From: Hippopus hippopus
Taxonomy: Eukaryota; Mollusca; Bivalvia; Cardiida; Cardiidae
Reading direction: 5' to 3'
Length of the DNA stretch: 64,000 nt
Assembly: GCA_946811185.2 (NCBI GenBank)
Contig: OX328102.1
Location: 14,199,194 to 14,263,193, forward strand
The notes under the pieces are model-generated. The model was given only the letters and a program-made list of their open reading frames with translations. It did no database searches and had not been told where the DNA came from. The translations under genes and the position numbers were made by a program. Shown here one piece after another: positions 32,850 through 43,814 of the stretch (the stretch's first letter is position 1; each line of letters begins with the position of its first letter).

Positions 32850-33260
32850 TTTATCACATAACTTCCCTCGTTTTCAATGTAAGGCAGCCATTACGAATTT
32901 TCTTGTCTCACACACGTGTGAAATAAGAAAATAATGCCGTATTCAGTCAACGCGCTGTAATTTCGCGCCTCATTTCTTAAACATTGCTGACCAAGATTCC
33001 TGTTTGAAATTGACTGTCAAAACTGATGATTGTGACAAAGCTACAAATTTTAGTATCTTTAGATGTAAACCAAAACCGTTATATGCAAGTCGCTTTTGAA
33101 CTATTTTGTGTCTGTGATGTACAATCCTGTCCGAGAAAGAAACAGATAGGTTTTATGTAAATTTCAATACACATGCACATGCATGCGTTAACACGTCATG
33201 AACTATAATTCTTGGGTTACAGTTATGTGAAAACAAGAATCTGACATTCGCTGGCTTTTT
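32850..33260 (+). repeat. Dispersed repeat, copy 2 (mate at 20820-21100)
   Basis: TTATCACATAACTTCCCTCG, ATTACGAATTTTCTTGTCTC-ACACACGTGTG, and AATCTGACATTCGCTGGCTT, in the same order as copy 1. Copy 2 is longer in the middle. Confidence 0.55.
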
Positions 33261-33282
33261 AGGTAGAATTTTATTAGAATGG

Positions 33283-33346
33283 TCCACAAAAAAAAAAAAA
33301 AAAATGTTATTAAGCTCGCTAAAGGCTCGATTAATAACATTTTTTG
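33283..33346. repeat. Short palindrome after a poly-A run
   Basis: AAAAATGTTATTAAGCTCGC then a short loop and CTCGATTAATAACATTTTT form a hairpin of about 16 bp stem, following a run of about 18 A. It is probably a small repeat terminus. Confidence 0.5.
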
Positions 33347-33609
33347 TTGACTCCTTTGATAAAATTTTATCTCAAACATCAACTCATGCCAGATCTTATA
33401 TATCTTCACTGTTTGTTTGAATAAAAATGATAACTGAGTACAGCAACTTCAAACTTAGATGTTATAAGTAATTAACATATTATAATATTGATAGCTTTAT
33501 GATTTCTTTTGAAGTTAAACTCATTATAAAACAACAATTTTGCACTTGTTCATAACTAAAGTGTTTGCAGACAATAAATTAGATATGGTTTAATTGGAAA
33601 GATTTGTCT

Positions 33610-33828
33610 TTAACTCTTTCAGCGGCAAATAAATGAACTCGACCTATTTCGACGGCTATAAATACAACCTGTTGAAACTTAAAAAGATTTTGATTTTAAG
33701 CCTATAGGCTTGACTACACAAGCGAACGGTATAGATCAAAGATCAGACTGCACGTTCTGTGCAGTCTGATCTTGATCTTTGCCGTTCGCAAAAGTCACTG
33801 TTTTCGCCTATGGCATCGAAAGGGTTAA
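33610..33828 (+). mobile_element. Fam-1 variant (subfamily b)
   Basis: TTAACTCTTTCAGCGGCAAA and CTATGGCATCGAAAGGGTTAA at the ends, TTAA on both sides, and the same hairpin GATCAGACTGCACGTTCTGT-GCAGTCTGATC inside. The flanking blocks differ from other copies (CGAACGGTATAGATCAAAGA, GATCTTTGCCGTTCGCAAAA), so this is a distinct subfamily that shares only the hairpin and end type. Confidence 0.88.
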
Positions 33829-33949
33829 GTATCAGCATTTTCTATAAACCAAATACCAGAATGAAATTCATCTAAAATGAGAAATTGATGTGAAGATGAA
33901 AAAGAAAGTCCCTAACGTTTTCGGATTTAAAGTTTCCTTGAATTTGTTC

Positions 33950-34175
33950 TTAATTCTTTACTAGACGGCTGAATTTTAAACTCGCCTATATTACAAGCTT
34001 TCGAAAGCGACATTTTGAATGTGTTTCGAATTAGGGGAGCTGTCAATAAAAGGGTAGAAAATATTGTCGGAAAAGGAGAAAAGCTGGTTACCTACACATT
34101 TTCGTTTTCTCGAAATGTTTTCAAAAACCTTCTTCTATCGGGTCGTAAAAACTTGGGATCGTATGGTAAAGGGTA
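33950..34175 (-). mobile_element. Fam-2 TTAA MITE, reverse
   Basis: TTAATTCTTTACTAGACGGC at the left, AGGGTAGAAAATATTGTCGG, AAAAGGAGAAAAGCTGGTTA, then CGAAATGTTTTCAAAAACCT, GGTCGTAAAAACTTGGGATC and GTATGGTAAAGGG-TAA at the right. Complete but diverged. Confidence 0.8.
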
Positions 34176-34661
34176 AAGACACGAATGTAAAATTCTGGGA
34201 AAAAATACCTCATTTGAGAGCACATAGACAATGGAGACACTGACAGCTTATGCAATTTATATGACATGCATGTATGTATTCTTCTTAAGCACCGTTCCAA
34301 CAGTAATCTTAAACTATTCAACATAAAAATGGCGACTTTCGTGACTTTTGTTGGAGGTGTGGATCAAGATCAGCCTGCACAAATCGAGCAATCAGATTTT
34401 TGAAATACTTTTTGGGTGTTTAATATCACCTAAAGTACCTAAAATTATGATTGAAATGTTCTCCTATACCTCGAAAATAGTCGAATTGATAACGTTGGAA
34501 GCGAAAACACGTTGTGTAACACATTTTTTCATACTTCGATATTACTGCGTTCGATCGCAGTTATGTTTGCCAAATTTTCGGAAAGTGGGATACGGAGATG
34601 AACCGATGTCGAGACCCTCTTTGGCCCCTCTTCGTCTGCTCATCCGTAAATGGAAAAGTAA
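34176..34661. other. No recognised gene; small hairpin-type fragment
   Basis: GTGGATCAAGATCAGCCTGC-ACAAATCGAGCAATCAGAT at 34360 recalls the Fam-1 hairpin but is not convincing. Otherwise nothing was recognised. Confidence 0.35.
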
Positions 34662-34926
34662 ATGAGTCATGCTCTGTGAAAAGGGGGCTTAATGCATCTG
34701 CGAAAAGTATCGACCCAGGCCAGCCTGCACAGTCCGTGCAGGCTAACCTACACCGAAATTTTTCGCTTTTGGTCAATTTCCTGTATATCAAAGGACCAGT
34801 TTACCTCCTGATCAAGTCGTTTTATTAAGAATGTGGCTATTATGAATCCATAGTAGTGTCAAGGCTTGCTTTGTACCATGTATCACGGAGATGCGTGAAG
34901 CCCCTTTTTGCTAGAGCTTGGCTCAA
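34662..34926 (+). mobile_element. Fam-3 MITE
   Basis: TGAGTCATGCTCTGTGAAAA, GCGAAAAGTATCGACCCAGG, hairpin GCCTGCACAGTCCGTGCAGG, TATATCAAAGGACCAGTTTA, CATGTATCACGGAGATGCGT and TTTTTGCTAGAGCTTGGCTCA. Both termini are present. Confidence 0.9.
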
Positions 34927-36152
34927 TTCCTCTTTTATAAGATAATAAATCTGCTAAAAGCTTACATCCAGCTAGCACCGACATCCCGGACCAGGATACA
35001 TCCAAAAACAAAGATAGAGATACTCCACAGTTTCGACGAACACAGTGTAGATTCCATGTTGTCACCACAAAAACATCACACACTTGCACGGCAAACACAG
35101 ATCTCTGGGTTTTCGAACATCCATATATTTCTCCATTGTGCTTTAATTACACCATATTTATTCTTACACGTATTTTTACACACATTTCACTGCCTGTATA
35201 GAGTAATAATTCTGTACATCTTTATAATTTTTCTAACGCCCAAAATATCGCGCTGAATCAAAAACAACAACAGGTGACTGGTCGTTTGAAAGAAATCGAT
35301 GTTTGGTTTTGGCAAAATGGAGCATTAAGTTTCCCAGGTAAAGTGCAGCGTTTAGTATTAAACACACTGTTTATTGGTGAGATAGTGGCTGTGAAGTGTC
35401 GTAGGTGAATGAATTTCTTTCTTTGATTGGTTAATGGAAAGTCACATGACCGCAATGAATTATCAATACCTATTCACAAAGGTAGAAAGTAAGCGGGCGA
35501 GTGATGTTTAAATTAGTAAATCGTTTTTACCCCTCTCTGAAAAGACATTAAATTTTTCAAACGAAAACTTTATTTAATCGTGTTTTACAATGATTTCACT
35601 TTATTCAGTGAGTAAGAAAATATTTTGCGGTTGAAGCGCATACGCCGTTTCAGATTTTGATTTTGATTATGAAAATGATTGAGATGTAAAGAATATATTT
35701 CCATATATCAATGATCCATCATCTTCGAACAGGTTTATCACAAACATGAAATATGTATCTTTTTAAACCTAAACATAGAGGAAATATATGAATTAAAAAA
35801 GAAATATGTGAATAACTTTGAAAGTTAGCTGCCAAATTGAATCCACAAAATTACTGCCCGTATTCAAAACCCTTGAATCAATTAACTGTAGAGACTTTCG
35901 GATCGTTTCCTGCGCTTTTTCTTTCTTTTACTTTGTAAACTTTTAGCGCTTTAGGCGTCCACACGTTTACTGAAGGAAAAACTCGCATTTTTCTCGGCAG
36001 TTGATGGTACAGAGACTTTATAAAGGGTAGGGTTTTTCAAGACATTCTGTTAGAAGGCTTGTCTATATTGAATGTTTGTAAGTCTGTTTTCTAATTTGAT
36101 TTTAAAGGCGACACTTCAGATTGTTTTCAATTATACCGTAATATAATTTAGC
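34927..36152. other. 1.2 kb without recognised gene
   Basis: A 112-codon plus frame at 34918-35256 begins inside the Fam-3 terminus and ends in a hydrophobic stretch. It has no recognised motif and is judged incidental. Otherwise AT-rich. Confidence 0.4.
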
Positions 36153-36417
36153 CATGCTCTGTGAAAAAGGAGCTTAATGCATCTGCAAAAAGTATCGACC
36201 CATGTCAGCCTGCGCAGTCCGCGCAGGCTGACATGGGTCGAAACTTTTTGCCGTTAGTCAGTTTTCTGCATGTCAGAAGACATTCTAGCTCCAGATCCAA
36301 TCGATGATTTGGAAAAAAAAACAACAGATTTTATGGATCCATAATTATGTGATGACTTGCTTGGTATAATGCATCATGGAGATGCATCAAGTTCCCCTTT
36401 GCTAAAGCGCGGCTCAT
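36153..36417 (+). mobile_element. Fam-3 MITE (reference copy)
   Basis: GCCATGCTCTGTGAAAAAGG, GCAAAAAGTATCGACCCATG, the perfect inner hairpin GTCAGCCTGCGCAGTCCGCG-CAGGCTGACATGGGTCGA, TTTTCTGCATGTCAGAAGAC, GGATCCATAATTATGTGATG, ATAATGCATCATGGAGATGC and TTTGCTAAAGCGCGGCTCA. Confidence 0.92.
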
Positions 36418-36559
36418 GTGTATCTTGTGACTGTTACGGCTATATATGGATGACATTTAGTTTTCTTTTTTTTCAGGACTTCTTCTTACATGGGTATGCA
36501 GAGTTGGAGACATATCCATACTATAGTTTAAACATATTTATTTTCCATCCATTGAGAAA

Positions 36560-36755
36560 TAAGTTTTTACAACTTACACTATTCTCTCTCGATTCTCCTT
36601 CCTGGGAACTCTACACCAGTACTCGCGCCGAATGTGTAGGCCAATGAAAACTCCCAAAGTTGACATCCGCTCCCGAGTCTCGAACTCGGGATCTTTGGTT
36701 ACGAGGCCGAGACTCTACCTCACAACCACGGACACCGCACATCCATATTATAAGC
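36560..36755 (-). mobile_element. tRNA-headed SINE, copy 3
   Basis: Minus strand: GTGTCCGTGGTTGTGAGGTA-GAGTCTCGGCC (A-box region), B box GAGTTCGAGACTC, body CGGCGCGAGTACTGGTGTAG, then TTCCCAGGAAGGAGAATCGA-GAGAGAATAG and GTAAGTTGTAAAAAC. The body and tail match the other three copies. Confidence 0.72.
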
Positions 36756-36799
36756 AACTGCAGACGATATTTCAGAGTGGCTCGATGGGATTTGTCTAT

Positions 36800-36900
36800 G
36801 AACAAAGGGTACAGCACATTGTTGGAAAAGGAGAAATGCTGGAAATCAATATTGCCTTTTTCTTTAATGTTTTCAAAAGCCTTCTTCCTTAGAATCGTTA
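36800..36900 (+). repeat. Fam-2 internal fragment
   Basis: AAGGGTACAGCACATTGTTG, GAAAAGGAGAAATGCTGGAA, TTTTTCTTTAATGTTTTCAA and AAGCCTTCTTCCTTAGAATC match the centre of Fam-2. It directly precedes a fuller Fam-2 copy. Confidence 0.65.
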
Positions 36901-36929
36901 TACTGCAGAATACTTTGCAATACTTTGTG

Positions 36930-37148
36930 AACCTTTAACCACACAATCCCGATTTTTAAACGGAAGGCTTTGAAAACGTTGTAGGAAAAGGACAAAATGC
37001 TGAAAACCAGCATTTTCTCCTTTTCCTACAATGTTTTCTACCCTTTCGATTATAGATCCCCTCATTTGAAACACACTGAATTTGTCTTCCGAAGATGTTT
37101 TCAGTTTGAAAAAAAAAGTCTTAAATTTTATCGTTTGGTAAAGGGTTC
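36930..37148 (+). mobile_element. Fam-2 MITE, nearly complete
   Basis: AACCTTTAACCACACAATCC, GGCTTTGAAAACGTTGTAGG, the palindromic centre AATGCTGAAAACCAGCATTT, CTCCTTTTCCTACAATGTTT and TATCGTTTGGTAAAGGGTTC. A further right-end fragment (AACACGAGGTTGTGTGGTAG) lies at about 37210-37235. Confidence 0.82.
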
Positions 37149-37239
37149 AGGCATGCTTGATTTTTTCAACATATTTTTCTTATGTTTTTTTTTTCCTTTG
37201 TTTCGTAAAAACACGAGGTTGTGTGGTAGAGGTTATAGT

Positions 37240-38890
37240 GTTTTCTGTTGGAGGCTTACCAGTTACAGGCCACAAATGTCAGTTATCAAATACTTCCATA
37301 TAGTTTTATCTTCTAGGATAAATTAATGCTACCCTCCACAGGGCCTAATATTCCAACACCGTCATGTGTCAGACATGCCAAGAAAGTTACATTTCTATCA
37401 CCAGTTTCTCTTTAACTTCCACATTTCCACAACTGCACATTTTTTTGCTTAGTTTTATCCTCTTGTTTTTTCTCTTTTCAATAGAACCTTTTAATTAATG
37501 TCAGTGAATCTTCTTCATCATTTTACTGTTTATATAAATTTTTTCACATATAGAGGAGAGTCAGGTTTCTTTTTTCCACGCTACTCTTTAGAACGACAAG
37601 TCAGCAGGGCTAAGCCAAAGAAGGTGTCACACCACCGACCTTCGACTACATGGAAATTAGGGTGAAAATCACAGTCTTTTACCCGTAACTACTCTTTCTC
37701 TGGAACAGCCAGAGCTCTGCATATTCTTTTAATGACAAAGATGCCAAATGGCTTTCACAAAAAGTGACTAAAATATGAGTACCCTTGTAAAATCACGGCG
37801 AGAAAAGGCCCTCAATAACCATAGTTCATGCTACTATTAATGTCGTCACAGACACCAAATACTTTCCCCTGAATTGACAAAATTGCTAGCACTTTCTGTC
37901 AAAATCATCAAACCAACACCCAAAACACATTTTGTACCCGTCTTTTTTTCTTTTTTCTTTTTTCGATAAAACAGTGCAGCAGATGTGTTTGATGTCAACC
38001 AGACTGGTTCCCTGTATATTCACGTAAATACATTTTATGATTCCCATCTGTTTAGGCCGATTCCGGTTCTTTGCGGTCAATTCTGGTCCGTTTTGGTCCA
38101 CTCTAGTATTTGCATGCATCGGGGCCAGACAGACTTTCCATGTCCGTCTTTCAACTGACTTCGAAATATACCAGCCTCTATTTTAATTTTTAGCTCTGTA
38201 ACTTCGAAAAAACCTAAATCCAAAAGATGTAACTGCCTTTTCTCATTTTGGTCTCATGTTTATCTTATCTAGAATAATTATTTCATTGTTACAACATTTT
38301 ATGGTAACTTGCACAGAAGTTTGCTGAGCTCTACATAATCTGTTGCCGCCTTCCTAACATTCGTTAATTTGGTTGATTGATTTCGAATATTCTTGTCAAA
38401 GAAAAGATTCTGTCGTTTTTTATTCGTTTGGAAAGTTTGTTGAACAAACCTTTATTGATCAATACAATTACTAGTATTTTTTTCCAACAGAAGCAAAATA
38501 ATCATATTTGTGACAAAATGCCTTTAGATTACCGAAAGTCTAACTTATTAACCCACCTCTAATTTCCGAGTAACGGTACATTTATTATTACATGCCTATC
38601 AATGATATGGTTACAGAGACTCCAAATAACTTTCAGAGATTGGTATGTAACAAGATAAAAAAAGAATAATAATAATAGGAAGGCAGATGAGTTTGAAATA
38701 TTAAAGCAGATGATCCCGATGAAATACAAAATATACTCATACAGTTATACATGTACATGTATAGGCTTTAATAATCTTTCTTCTAACCGTCACAGATGAT
38801 TAATTATGCGGTTGCTAATATGAAAAGGATACATAATCGAAATATTGGGACTGAGTTTTGAAATAATAAAAATGTATACATATATATAAT
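37240..38890. other. 1.65 kb without recognised gene
   Basis: Unique-looking sequence. The minus frame at 37886-38119 contains a short internal repetition (GGACCAAAACGGACCAGAAT) and no family motif. (TA)n-like tracts near 38880. Confidence 0.4.
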
Positions 38891-39090
38891 TTAAGGATAG
38901 GGCACCCTAATGGGATTCGTGTAATATCACCTTTTATCGTACGGATTCGTCTAAGATTCGGGTAATCCGTAATCGATACGGGGAAACAGTATCTATCGGT
39001 CGATCGATTACGGATTACCCGAGTCTTGGCCGAATCCGTACAATGAAAGGCGATGTTACAGGAATCCGCATTAGGGTGCCATGTCCTTAA
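38891..39090. mobile_element. 200-bp TTAA-flanked foldback element
   Basis: TTAAGGATAGGGCACCCTAA at the left and, inverted, TTAAGGACATGGCACCCTAA at the right. The arms continue with ATTCGTGTAATATC, TACGGATTCG, CGGGTAATCCGTAATCGAT on both sides almost to the centre. TTAA bounds both ends. Confidence 0.88.
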
Positions 39091-39734
39091 TTGAATAATG
39101 GGGCTATATTGGTAGTTACATAAAGTAAATTTGTCATTTTGCTATTTAGGATAGGCTACAAGAACCTACTCCACAAAAAGAGAAGTATGAAGAACCACCA
39201 AACAATGGTTACGAACGGTACTCGCGATCATTTGCTATTGTAAATAAAGACTTGCACTACAATAAAAGATACAGAATAAAAGATACAGAGAGAGAGAGAG
39301 AGGGAGAGGGGGTAAACAATGAACAAGTACACTAAATGGTATACAAAGCGAATATAACCGAATCATCAGCCTATCAACTAACCCATTACTACCGGTACAT
39401 CTTTTTACATTTACATAGACAACTTTCAGGGAAAAGGCGTTGAGGGAAAAGCACCAGTCAGTTGTAATAGGCAATTTTACGTTTTCCTGTAATATTTTCC
39501 AAACAGTCGAAATACAGTTTTTCCTCTGGACGAAAATAATGTAAATAAGTCACTTACCACTGAAGCGGTCGTATGCTACAGTGGAGTGTGTAAGGCAGCG
39601 GAGTAAAAAACCAGTTGAATAACTGTAAGCTTGCAGAAAGAGTCGAAAACAGAACCTGGTCAGAAAGCGAGTGCTCATTCAGCCTTCTTAAATTGCAAAC
39701 GAGGGATCACAAGATCATTTTGAAAATATTTCAG
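39091..39734. other. No recognised gene; GA microsatellite; strong isolated donor
   Basis: A (GA)n tract lies at 39286-39311. On the minus strand TTCAGTG|GTAAGTGAC near 39555 is a strong donor. The frame before it is open for about 50 codons without an ATG, and TTCTGTTTTCGACTCTTTCT-GCAAG could be an acceptor. It may be a non-coding exon, with no other support. Confidence 0.3.
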
Positions 39735-39986
39735 CTATCCTCTGTGAAAAGGGGGTTTAAATGCATCTTCTAGATGCATTATACCAAGAAAGTCATCATA
39801 TAATTTGAATCCATAAAATCCATTTTGTCTAAGAACGGACTGAATCATGAAGTACACTGGTCCTTTGACAAACAGAAAATTGACAGATAAGATAGCAAGA
39901 AGTTCTGACCGACGTCAGCTTGCGCTGACTGCACAAGCTGATTTTGCAGATGCATTAAACCCCCATTTCACAGAGAATGACTCATT
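39735..39986 (-). mobile_element. Fam-3 MITE, reverse, with head-like sequence at both ends
   Basis: The right end is the reversed normal head (TTTCACAGAGAATGACTCA). The left end also reads CTCTGTGAAAAGGGGGTTTA before switching to the reversed tail block (AGATGCATTATACCAAGAAA). The inner hairpin is GTCAGCTTGCGCTGACTGCA. This suggests a chimeric or rearranged copy. Confidence 0.8.
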
Positions 39987-40865
39987 AAGATAATGACATG
40001 GCATCCTGAGACATACCCAATACAAATCTGCATCACTTCTTCAACCTTTTTTGTACTGCTTATGTCCTACGCAAAGCAAAACATTCAGGAGGGATCGTGT
40101 CTTAAACAAGAACCCAATTATCTATCTGATGGTTAGACAGACTGTTTTTTCCACACGTTGGTGAATTACATGCCGGATTACTTATTTTAGCAGTTGGAAA
40201 CATGGACTGATATGTTATTTTCGTTCCCAAAAGTCAACAAATTTGGAAACACACATGGGGTAACCTTGAAGCAATAAACCTATAACGCCTTCCCTACCGC
40301 CCAACGATTGTAATTTCTTACCCGTAATGAATTTAAACTGCGCGTCTTTTAGGTCTTTACAGCGCAATAAAAGTAATGATAGACTAAATAGTTATACCAG
40401 GCAGTAATCTGTTCCGCTAACTGGGAAAGAACTTAGCGTTTTTAATGATAGGTTATATGGCTTTCTCGATATTCTATCATTTTTAGCTCTGCTGGGCGAA
40501 GACTAGAAGAGCTTAAATATGTCATGGAAGGGGTGCCGTCGTCCTTACGTCATTCATCTGTCCGTAAGTTGTTTTTAAAATTATGATAGAGTTAGCATCT
40601 CTCCGCCAACAGAGAGAGAGAGAGAGAGCACTGGCAAGTTGATTTTCGGGTAAAAAACCACAATGAGGCGTTTCCTACCGTGTCTTTTCAAATATACTAT
40701 ATTACCCTTCTGAGAAATATAATAGTGGTTTTAGTACTATGCTCCTCAGTCCTATAGAAAAAAAAAAAGAAGAATATTGACGTTAACTTTGGTTAAAGAA
40801 ACAACATTTATCCTAAGAGACGTTTTAGTGTATACAGAATTTGTTTTAGTTAACAACTCTCTACC
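39987..40865. other. No recognised gene; (AG)n microsatellite
   Basis: An (AG)n run lies at 40609-40628. No other motif was recognised. Confidence 0.4.
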
Positions 40866-41233
40866 TTAAGGTCTTAGACCCCTAACGCTTCTAGTGCAAC
40901 ATGGCATAAAATTTCTTGTTAGTTAATAAATAAGGATTTATACTGCTATAATACTTTTGCACATTTTTAACCGACCAGAAATTCCTTTGATGTCTATCTT
41001 GAAATTATTTGTTGATACTGTTGTTAGTTTCCTGAAAGGGAGGTAATTATTATCTCCCTTTGTAATGAGAATATAGTGGTTTTAGATTTATAAATGATAA
41101 TTCTTGGAAGGAAAAAAAGGAAAAAGGGCTTGGTTAAAGTAGTACAATAATACTCATTTTTAATCATAGCAAATTTTAAAGGGCAATATTATAGCGGAAA
41201 TAGCTGTTTTCCTCTAGGGGTCTAAGACCTTAA
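40866..41233. mobile_element. 368-bp TTAA-flanked element
   Basis: TTAAGGTCTTAGACCCCTAA at the left and TAGGGGTCTAAGACCTTAA at the right, exact inverse for about 19 bp including TTAA. The inside is AT-rich and not palindromic. The terminus resembles the 20524-20745 element (TTAAGGTCTACGGCCCCTAA), so the two may be related. Confidence 0.85.
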
Positions 41234-41239
41234 GTGATT

Positions 41240-42300
41240 TATAAAGGAGTTCCCAGCAACTTTTCGAAGACGGCATAATCGGCGCCGATCCCTCGGCGTC
41301 CGAGAAAAAATGCAGAACGCCGAGATGCGCGCAGAACAATCGAAAGCATTGCCACAGCAACGAAGTGGCATTGCCAGTAGACGCGTTGGAATCGTCTGGA
41401 AGGCCGAGCGTCGCGCGCACTTTGAGCATGCACAACACTTGTAAACGCCGTTCCTTGGCGTTCTGATTTAAGAGCGCAGTGGGATCATCGTGAGGTCGCC
41501 TTAGCAGCGCAGAACGGTCTTTCACAACGCCATAGGAGCTCCACCAGTATGCACTGAGGTCGCTGTGCGAACGCTGTGGTTGTCTAAGGTGCTTTCACGG
41601 AGATTGTACGGCGTTCTTTGAGATGTCACCGGGTCTCTAAGTACTGCGCTTATTCGATGTGTCAACGGCGCTTAATACGGAGTGTTGATTATTTTCCTGC
41701 GCTCTTACATCGACTCAACGGGACTGCCACGGCGATTGTTGCGCTTCCAAGGCGATTTTATCGCGTCCAGCGGTCGTTGCTTGACAAAAACGAGCATATG
41801 CATTTAAACATCATTTCACCATGTCAGATGTACGCCCGCAAGCCGGGCTAGTGCTGGTTGATGAGGTGACGGTGGTTGACTTGCTTCTGTTGATGGGGTT
41901 GGGGTTTTTCTTGTCTTTTTTTTTTCCTATCTGTCCACGGGCAAGGATCTATTCTTTATTGTCTTTTCGAGAGCAAAGCAAAGAAACAACTGATTGATAG
42001 ATGTGTATAAAGCTTGTTTTTATAGATCGTGCAAACGAAGGTCATGACCACGCCGTCAGCGCAATATGAGCGCATTGAAAAAGCTGTGAACCCCAAGTGC
42101 ATGCAGTGTTAGCACCGTAAAAGGTCAGTGTTAGCGGTTGAAGAGCCAACAGAATGTAGAGAATCGCCAAGAAGAACTCCGTAGGAACGAGATAACACAC
42201 CATGAGAGCTCCGCAACAACACCGTAATTGCGGTGAGAGTGCCGTGACATCCCCAGCTTTGCTAAAAATATCCGATTTTTCCGGCAAAGAGAAGTAAATA
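41240..42300. other. GC-rich compositional outlier
   Basis: About 1 kb with many CG dinucleotides (GGCGCCGATCCCTCGGCGTC, ACGGCGATTGTTGCGC, GGCGATTTTATCGCGTCC) in an otherwise AT-rich window. Open frames on both strands (minus 41214-41525, plus 41618-41851, minus 42042-42377) have no recognised motif. Short themes such as GAGCTCC and GAGGTCGC recur. It could be an old CpG-rich repeat, a GC-rich gene fragment, or transferred DNA. Confidence 0.4.
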
Positions 42301-42309
42301 CCAGCGCTA

Positions 42310-43540
42310 GGAAAATTACTACAACATAATATTCCTTTCATTATATACCAATGCCTTTCAACTACAAAATGTTGCAAATTATTGACATTTTACTCAAAAA
42401 CGGTAAACAAAACAAAACAAATAATAGTGAAGTAGCCAGTAACTTTGTTTTTATGAATGGATAATGAATATTACACCGTAAAAATTTGACCAATCAAGTT
42501 GCAAAGCAAAACGGTAAACAAAACAAAACAAATAATAGTGAAGTAGCCAGTAACTTTGTTTTTATGAATGGATAATGAATATTACACCGTAAAAATTTGA
42601 CCAATCAAGTTGCAAATCAATAAATACATATGCCCCGCGAGAGTTACGTCATCATACCATGTTTGGAAGCGTATTTCACAGTGTGTAGACACGGATTTAT
42701 TTCTGTCGTGTGTGATATCTTCTATGCGTTCGACGCATGTATTTGGGCCGAAAAATTTTCAGGTATATAGTAAAACATGACATCTATTTTATTATATACA
42801 TGCACCTAAAACTTTCATGTAGTTACACCTTTTAACAACAAAATATTGCACTTATTGACAAATTTATTTAGTTACGGAAAACAATACTGCTTTAATTGGT
42901 TGCAACATCTTTTTTAGAATGACGGATGTATATTATAGCGTTACTTATTGACCAATAAGATTGCGAACAAGTATGAACATATCTCACGCGCGGGTGACGT
43001 TATTATATCATATCACTTGTCACAACTCGGCCGATTCCGTATCTACATCTAACGTCGTCCTTATCAAGGGAGTTTCCATTTTGAAACACTGCCAGTCACA
43101 AGATCTTAAACATGGCGGCGCCCTGTAAATCGATTAGCAACGGCAACAACAGCCACGGTGTTAAGCGGCCTATCGCTGAAAAATGCCAATGTTATTGATA
43201 TATCGAGTTGGAAAATACATGTACAAACTGTTTGTCATCGGAAATGTATTTGAAAAGATTCCAACCGAAAATTGTGAATAGTATTTGCTAAGTGGAGTGT
43301 TACGATTTTAAGAACGGTGAAGCGGCGTACTTCCGGCGAAGTGTACCGTGTAGGTGCATATCAAGCTACGTGATACAGCCGCGGGACTTGATAAACGGAT
43401 CACCTGAGATTTGCGGAATTTATGTCATATTTGGGACTGCATTTGACACTGTGAAGATACGGACTTTTTTCCGTCGCGTCCAGTTTTATTCGCTTGTGAT
43501 GCGTGTTCTTGAGCCGGGATATTTATAGGTAAATCTAGGG
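42310..43540 (+). repeat. Diverged duplicated block with donor-like ends
   Basis: Unit A (about 42350-42775) and unit B (about 42840-43525) share, in order: ACAAAATGTTGCAAATTATT/ACAAAATATTGCACTTATTG, TTGACCAATCAAGTTGC/TTGACCAATAAGATTGC, a CGCG-GTGACGT block, GTGTGTAGACACGGATTTAT/CTGTGAAGATACGGACTTTT, and ATGCATGTATTTGGGCCG-like/ATGCGTGTTCTTGAGCCG. Each unit ends in a donor-like AG|GTAWAT. Unit B carries about 400 extra bases (43020-43430). A minor 28-codon ATGGCGGCGCCC frame lies at about 43111. Confidence 0.55.
42397..42620 (+). repeat. 112-bp direct tandem duplication
   Basis: AAAACGGTAAACAAAACAAA to AATTTGACCAATCAAGTTGC-AAA occurs at 42397-42508 and again at 42509-42620, apparently identical over the unit. 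A very recent duplication within unit A. Confidence 0.92.
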
Positions 43541-43814
43541 AAAAAAATCGAAATACCGTCTTCTTGAATAGAACTTGAAGGTGTAGAGCTTTTTTTTTCT
43601 CCGTGTTTCTGCTTTTTCTTTTATTTTTTTATGAATTACCAAACGATGGAATGAAAAAAAAAATATAAGATTATGACAAAAGTACAAATTAAGAGCTGTA
43701 AGAGACGGGTGATGCTCTTTTAAAGTTTTTCTGTAACACAAGAAATAGTTCTCAGAGTAGGATGTACTCTCTCGACATGGGTTACCATTCAACAGGAAAT
43801 GGGTCATAATTGTG

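Noticed and set aside
34918..35256. 112-codon plus open frame
   Set aside because: Starts within the Fam-3 terminus and has no recognisable domain or splice context.
39556..39700. Candidate signal-peptide exon of the Wnt gene (strong donor leaving TG| for a split Trp)
   Set aside because: The open frame before the donor contains no ATG before an upstream stop, and the residues do not look like a signal peptide.
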